Shown here one piece after another: positions 6,363-8,554 of a DNA stretch of 8,554 nucleotides. The translations under genes were made by a program, and so were the position numbers. The notes beneath the pieces were generated by a model. The model was not told where the DNA came from and did not search any database. It was given only the letters and a program-made list of their open reading frames with translations. This DNA comes from an uncultured Planctomycetaceae bacterium. Its GTDB lineage: Bacteria > Planctomycetota > Planctomycetia > Planctomycetales > Planctomycetaceae. How positions within the stretch are numbered: the stretch's first letter is position 1; every line of letters starts with the position of its first letter. Where the stretch lies: assembly GCA_903921605.1 (NCBI GenBank), contig CAIXQV010000952.1:1-8554 (forward strand). The letters are read 5' to 3'.

Positions 6363-7892
6363 ATGTCGGCGGAAATTCACTTCACTAACTCCCGAGGGAC
6401 TGCCGGCCAGTGGAAGAAGTCTGCGCTACAGGTCATTTTGACGGGATTAGGTTTCCTGGGAGTGGTCGTTCTCTTTGCACGAGAAGGATCCAACCGGCGT
6501 CCTTACTCTCTGCCAGCGGCAACAACTGATGTAGCGGCAACAGCCTTAACCGCAACTGGCGAGATACCGCTGATCGCAACCGAGATTCAGGAACCGGAAG
6601 CCGCAGAGATTGCAGCTCAGGACACCGCACCATTAGTCCCTCTTGTTGATGAAGTCTCTGTCCCCACGTTTCGAGCAAAGAATTCCGTATTATCCATTCG
6701 ACATGTTGCGCCGCTGCATGAGCAGATGGTGACTCCGGGGAACTTCGAATACCTCGGAGCCTTTCGGCCCCCACACACTGATGATGCGAAAACGCGTTTC
6801 AGTTATGGCGGCTGGGCCATGGCGTTTCACGAACAGGGTGATGCAAGTGGCGATGCTGACGGCTACTCCGGGTCCTTATTTCTGACCGGCCATCGGCAGG
6901 AAGATTTTGTCGCAGAAATCAGCATTCCGCAACCAGTGATTTCGCATTCGATGCATGAACTTCCGGTGGCGTCCGTGCTGCAGCCACTCAGTGATATCAC
7001 TGGAGGCATTCGTGAGTACATGACTCAGGGTTCCAGCGAGCCGTTTCAAATTGGCGGCTTATGTGTTGTCGGCGACCGAATCCACTGGACGTTGTATAAA
7101 TACTATAACGTCCAGACAGTTGACTATCCCTCGCATGGTGTATCGTCTTTGACTCTTTCTGATCCGAGGCCGGAGGGACTCTGGCATCTGGGGCCTTCGA
7201 ACACGGGCCGTTCCGAGTGGCACTCTTACAAACATGCCGGATACATTTTTGAGATTCCGCCGGATCAGGCGAAGCAATGGTGGTTTGGCGGTCGCAGTCT
7301 CATCTCCGGGCTGCAGATTGCAACCGGATTAAACATTGCCAGCCACGGTCCGGCGATGTTTGCCTATAACCTTCCTGAGGGAAGTGTCTCAAAGAATCAC
7401 GATCTTGATGCGCTGCCACTGGTGTACAACGACATTGCACGTCCGGCCCCCGACTTCATTCCGTCTGATCGCTGGACCGGTGGCGCCTGGCTGACGTTGA
7501 ACGACAAGCATACCGTCATCATTGCGGGACGAAAGTCGCTTGGTGAGTCCTACTACGGAGAAGCGAGACCTCACGATTGTTCAAGCGACAAGGGTTTCCA
7601 CGGCGCGCCGTATGAAGCTCAAATCCGTTTCTATGCACCGCAGGTACTCGCCGCGACAGCCGCAGGAAAAACTGAGCCGACCACTGTCCAGCCCTGGGAT
7701 GTCTGGGACCACGATTCGCCAGGTGGCGGATTCAACAAGTACCTTTTTCGCACATGTACTCAGATGTTAGGCGGCCTGGCATACGATCGAAAGAACAACC
7801 TGCTTTATGTGGCTCAGATCGATGCCGGGACGACCGCTGATGAACCGTATGAACTACTTCCGGCAATTCATGTGTTTCGAATCGTTCCGTGA
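6363..7892 (+). CDS. Uncharacterised membrane-anchored extracytoplasmic protein with propeller-like repeats
   Basis: Function not recognised. The 509-aa protein has a short positive N-terminus and one membrane segment at about residues 20-39 (an uncleaved signal anchor), then a linker rich in Ala, Thr, Glu and Pro (about 45-110), then a globular domain that would lie outside the cytoplasmic membrane. That domain opens with FEYLGAFRPP and contains recurring Gly-Gly-led strands: GGWAMAF (149), GGLCVVGDRIHW (231), GGAWLTLND (373) and GGLAYDRKNNLLYV (470), each followed by a hydrophobic strand, plus VAEISIP and AIHVFRI. This pattern suggests a beta-propeller. Three cysteines lie in the domain, so at most one disulfide is likely. 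No glycosidase, lyase or peptidase motif was seen. It has a good ribosome site and a long upstream gap, so it may be transcribed on its own. Its place between the ligase and a methyltransferase gene suggests a link to EPS or cell surface, which is inference only. Confidence 0.85.
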   Translation: MSAEIHFTNSRGTAGQWKKSALQVILTGLGFLGVVVLFAREGSNRRPYSLPAATTDVAATALTATGEIPLIATEIQEPEAAEIAAQDTAPLVPLVDEVSVPTFRAKNSVLSIRHVAPLHEQMVTPGNFEYLGAFRPPHTDDAKTRFSYGGWAMAFHEQGDASGDADGYSGSLFLTGHRQEDFVAEISIPQPVISHSMHELPVASVLQPLSDITGGIREYMTQGSSEPFQIGGLCVVGDRIHWTLYKYYNVQTVDYPSHGVSSLTLSDPRPEGLWHLGPSNTGRSEWHSYKHAGYIFEIPPDQAKQWWFGGRSLISGLQIATGLNIASHGPAMFAYNLPEGSVSKNHDLDALPLVYNDIARPAPDFIPSDRWTGGAWLTLNDKHTVIIAGRKSLGESYYGEARPHDCSSDKGFHGAPYEAQIRFYAPQVLAATAAGKTEPTTVQPWDVWDHDSPGGGFNKYLFRTCTQMLGGLAYDRKNNLLYVAQIDAGTTADEPYELLPAIHVFRIVP

Positions 7893-7923
7893 TAAGCTTA
7901 AAGCAATTGCCCCGAAAACCCCT

Positions 7924-7960
7924 GCCGATTCGAACCTCGACACCGCTCAGGTTGTTCGGC
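7924..7960. other. Interrupted hairpin after the anchored-protein gene
   Basis: GCCGA (7924-7928) pairs with TCGGC (7956-7960), and inside it AACCT (7933-7937) pairs with AGGTT (7949-7953) around an 11-base loop. The bases after it on the + strand are TGAAAAAA, not a T-tract, so it does not fit an intrinsic terminator in that direction. It begins 31 bases after the stop codon and may be an mRNA 3'-end structure. Confidence 0.4.
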
Positions 7961-7968
7961 TGAAAAAA

Positions 7969-7987
7969 GGCTCGCACTGTGCGTGCC
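7969..7987. other. GC-rich hairpin between the anchored-protein and methyltransferase genes
   Basis: GGC-T-CGCA and TGCG-T-GCC form a near-perfect stem around CTG, with a single T-T mismatch. No T-run follows on either strand at a useful distance; a Rho-dependent or transcript-stabilising role is possible but not shown. It lies nine bases after the preceding interrupted hairpin. Confidence 0.4.
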
Positions 7988-8048
7988 TGAAACTGCTCAA
8001 GACTCCAGTCCTGTCCGAAATCACAACGCTGCCCCTGAGGCACTCTCC

Positions 8049-8053
8049 AAGGA
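8049..8053 (+). promoter_or_regulatory. Ribosome binding site (AAGGA) for the methyltransferase gene
   Basis: AAGGA stands six bases before the ATG at 8060, the expected spacing, and fixes that start codon. Most other genes in the window lack such a clear site. Confidence 0.6.
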
Positions 8054-8059
8054 TCTCAA

Positions 8060-8554
8060 ATGTCTCTGATCGCTGAAGCAATTTCAGAAGTTGACGAAGT
8101 AGAAACCGTCAAGACTCTTAAAGGCGGCCGTCTCAAAGGGCTTGTTCGCAGTCGTTGTCCTTTGTGTGACAGCAGTCACTCACGTCCGGAAACGAAGATT
8201 GCCGGGTACCAGATGGACAAGTGCTCGGACTGCGGCCTGGTGTTCATGAATCCGCGTTGTACCGTCGAGCATCTGGAAGCGATCTATACCGTCCGAGATG
8301 AAGAAGAACTGATCAATCTGTATGCACGCATCGCCACTCCGAAAGTGATTGGTGAGTATCACGAAAAGCTGGCAAAGATTGAGCGGATCATGCCCGGTAG
8401 GGGAAAGCTGCTCGATTTCGCCTGCGCCGCGGGATACTTCTTCGAGCAGGCTCAGCAGCGAGGCTGGGATGCGCACGGATGTGATGTCGGGGTCTGGGCT
8501 GGTCGAGCCGCTGCGGTTCGTGGACTAAAGAATATGCACATCGGCGAACTGGAC
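8060..8554 (+). CDS. Zinc-ribbon class I SAM-dependent methyltransferase (3' end outside window)
   Basis: Partial gene: 165 codons are visible with no stop before the right edge. The N-terminal part has a four-cysteine zinc ribbon, CPLC (C33, C36) and CSDCG (C55, C58), then the hydrophobic VFMNPR typical of proteins that pair this ribbon with a methyltransferase domain (Methyltransf_23-like). SAM-binding motif I follows as LLDFACAAGYF (117-127), where the classic GxGxG is AxAxG, a variant common in this group, and HGCDVG (139-144) carries the acidic residue (D142) expected to contact the SAM ribose. The start is supported by AAGGA. Such proteins occur in polysaccharide and surface-glycan clusters, where they methylate sugars or act on nucleotide-sugar intermediates; the substrate here is unknown. 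The coding strand and family are clear; the full length and C-terminal domains are not visible. Confidence 0.88.
   Translation, partial: MSLIAEAISEVDEVETVKTLKGGRLKGLVRSRCPLCDSSHSRPETKIAGYQMDKCSDCGLVFMNPRCTVEHLEAIYTVRDEEELINLYARIATPKVIGEYHEKLAKIERIMPGRGKLLDFACAAGYFFEQAQQRGWDAHGCDVGVWAGRAAAVRGLKNMHIGELD

Noticed and set aside
7924..7970. Intrinsic terminator for the anchored-protein gene
   Set aside because: The stem is followed by an A-run rather than a T-run on the + strand, so it does not meet the usual requirement.
7807..8076. Plus-strand open frame of 89 codons bridging the anchored-protein gene and the methyltransferase gene
   Set aside because: It overlaps both supported genes out of frame, runs through the two hairpins, and has no ribosome site or recognisable motif.

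Overview
The window looks like part of an exopolysaccharide (EPS) biosynthesis and export locus, most likely from a planctomycete (Planctomycetota). The lineage is an inference from three things: moderate GC with weak or absent Shine-Dalgarno sequences at most starts; an intergenic inverted pair of 25-bp palindromes of a type I recall as common in Rhodopirellula-like genomes; and EPS proteins resembling those of exosortase (XrtA/PEP-CTERM) loci. All supported genes are on the + strand, and no RNA gene, CRISPR array or insertion sequence was seen.

Layout. (1) 32-2161: a Wzc-like polysaccharide co-polymerase fused to a bacterial tyrosine kinase; its reading frame is open to the left edge, so the true start may lie outside. 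(2) 2162-2298: a strong rho-independent terminator, then two head-to-head 25-bp palindromic repeats ending one base before the next start codon. (3) 2299-3237: a NodB-fold polysaccharide deacetylase of the exosortase-locus type. (4) 3306-4532: a GT4 glycosyltransferase of the XrtA-associated type. (5) 4529-6022: a polytopic O-antigen-ligase/polymerase-like protein overlapping gene 4 by ATGA. (6) 6023-6362: a 340-bp gap holding five consecutive small inverted repeats, perhaps a structured leader. (7) 6363-7892: a membrane-anchored extracytoplasmic protein of unknown function with propeller-like repeats. (8) 7893-8059: a short gap with two hairpins. (9) 8060 to the right edge: the start of a zinc-ribbon plus SAM-methyltransferase protein.

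Together, a GT4 enzyme would add a sugar during repeat-unit assembly, the Wzy/WaaL-like membrane protein would polymerise or transfer the glycan, the Wzc-like protein would control chain length and export through phosphorylation, and the deacetylase would modify the polymer. The uncharacterised anchored protein and the methyltransferase are candidate accessory factors. The terminator after gene 1 implies that the deacetylase, glycosyltransferase and ligase form a separate transcription unit. No exosortase and no PEP-CTERM substrate are visible here.
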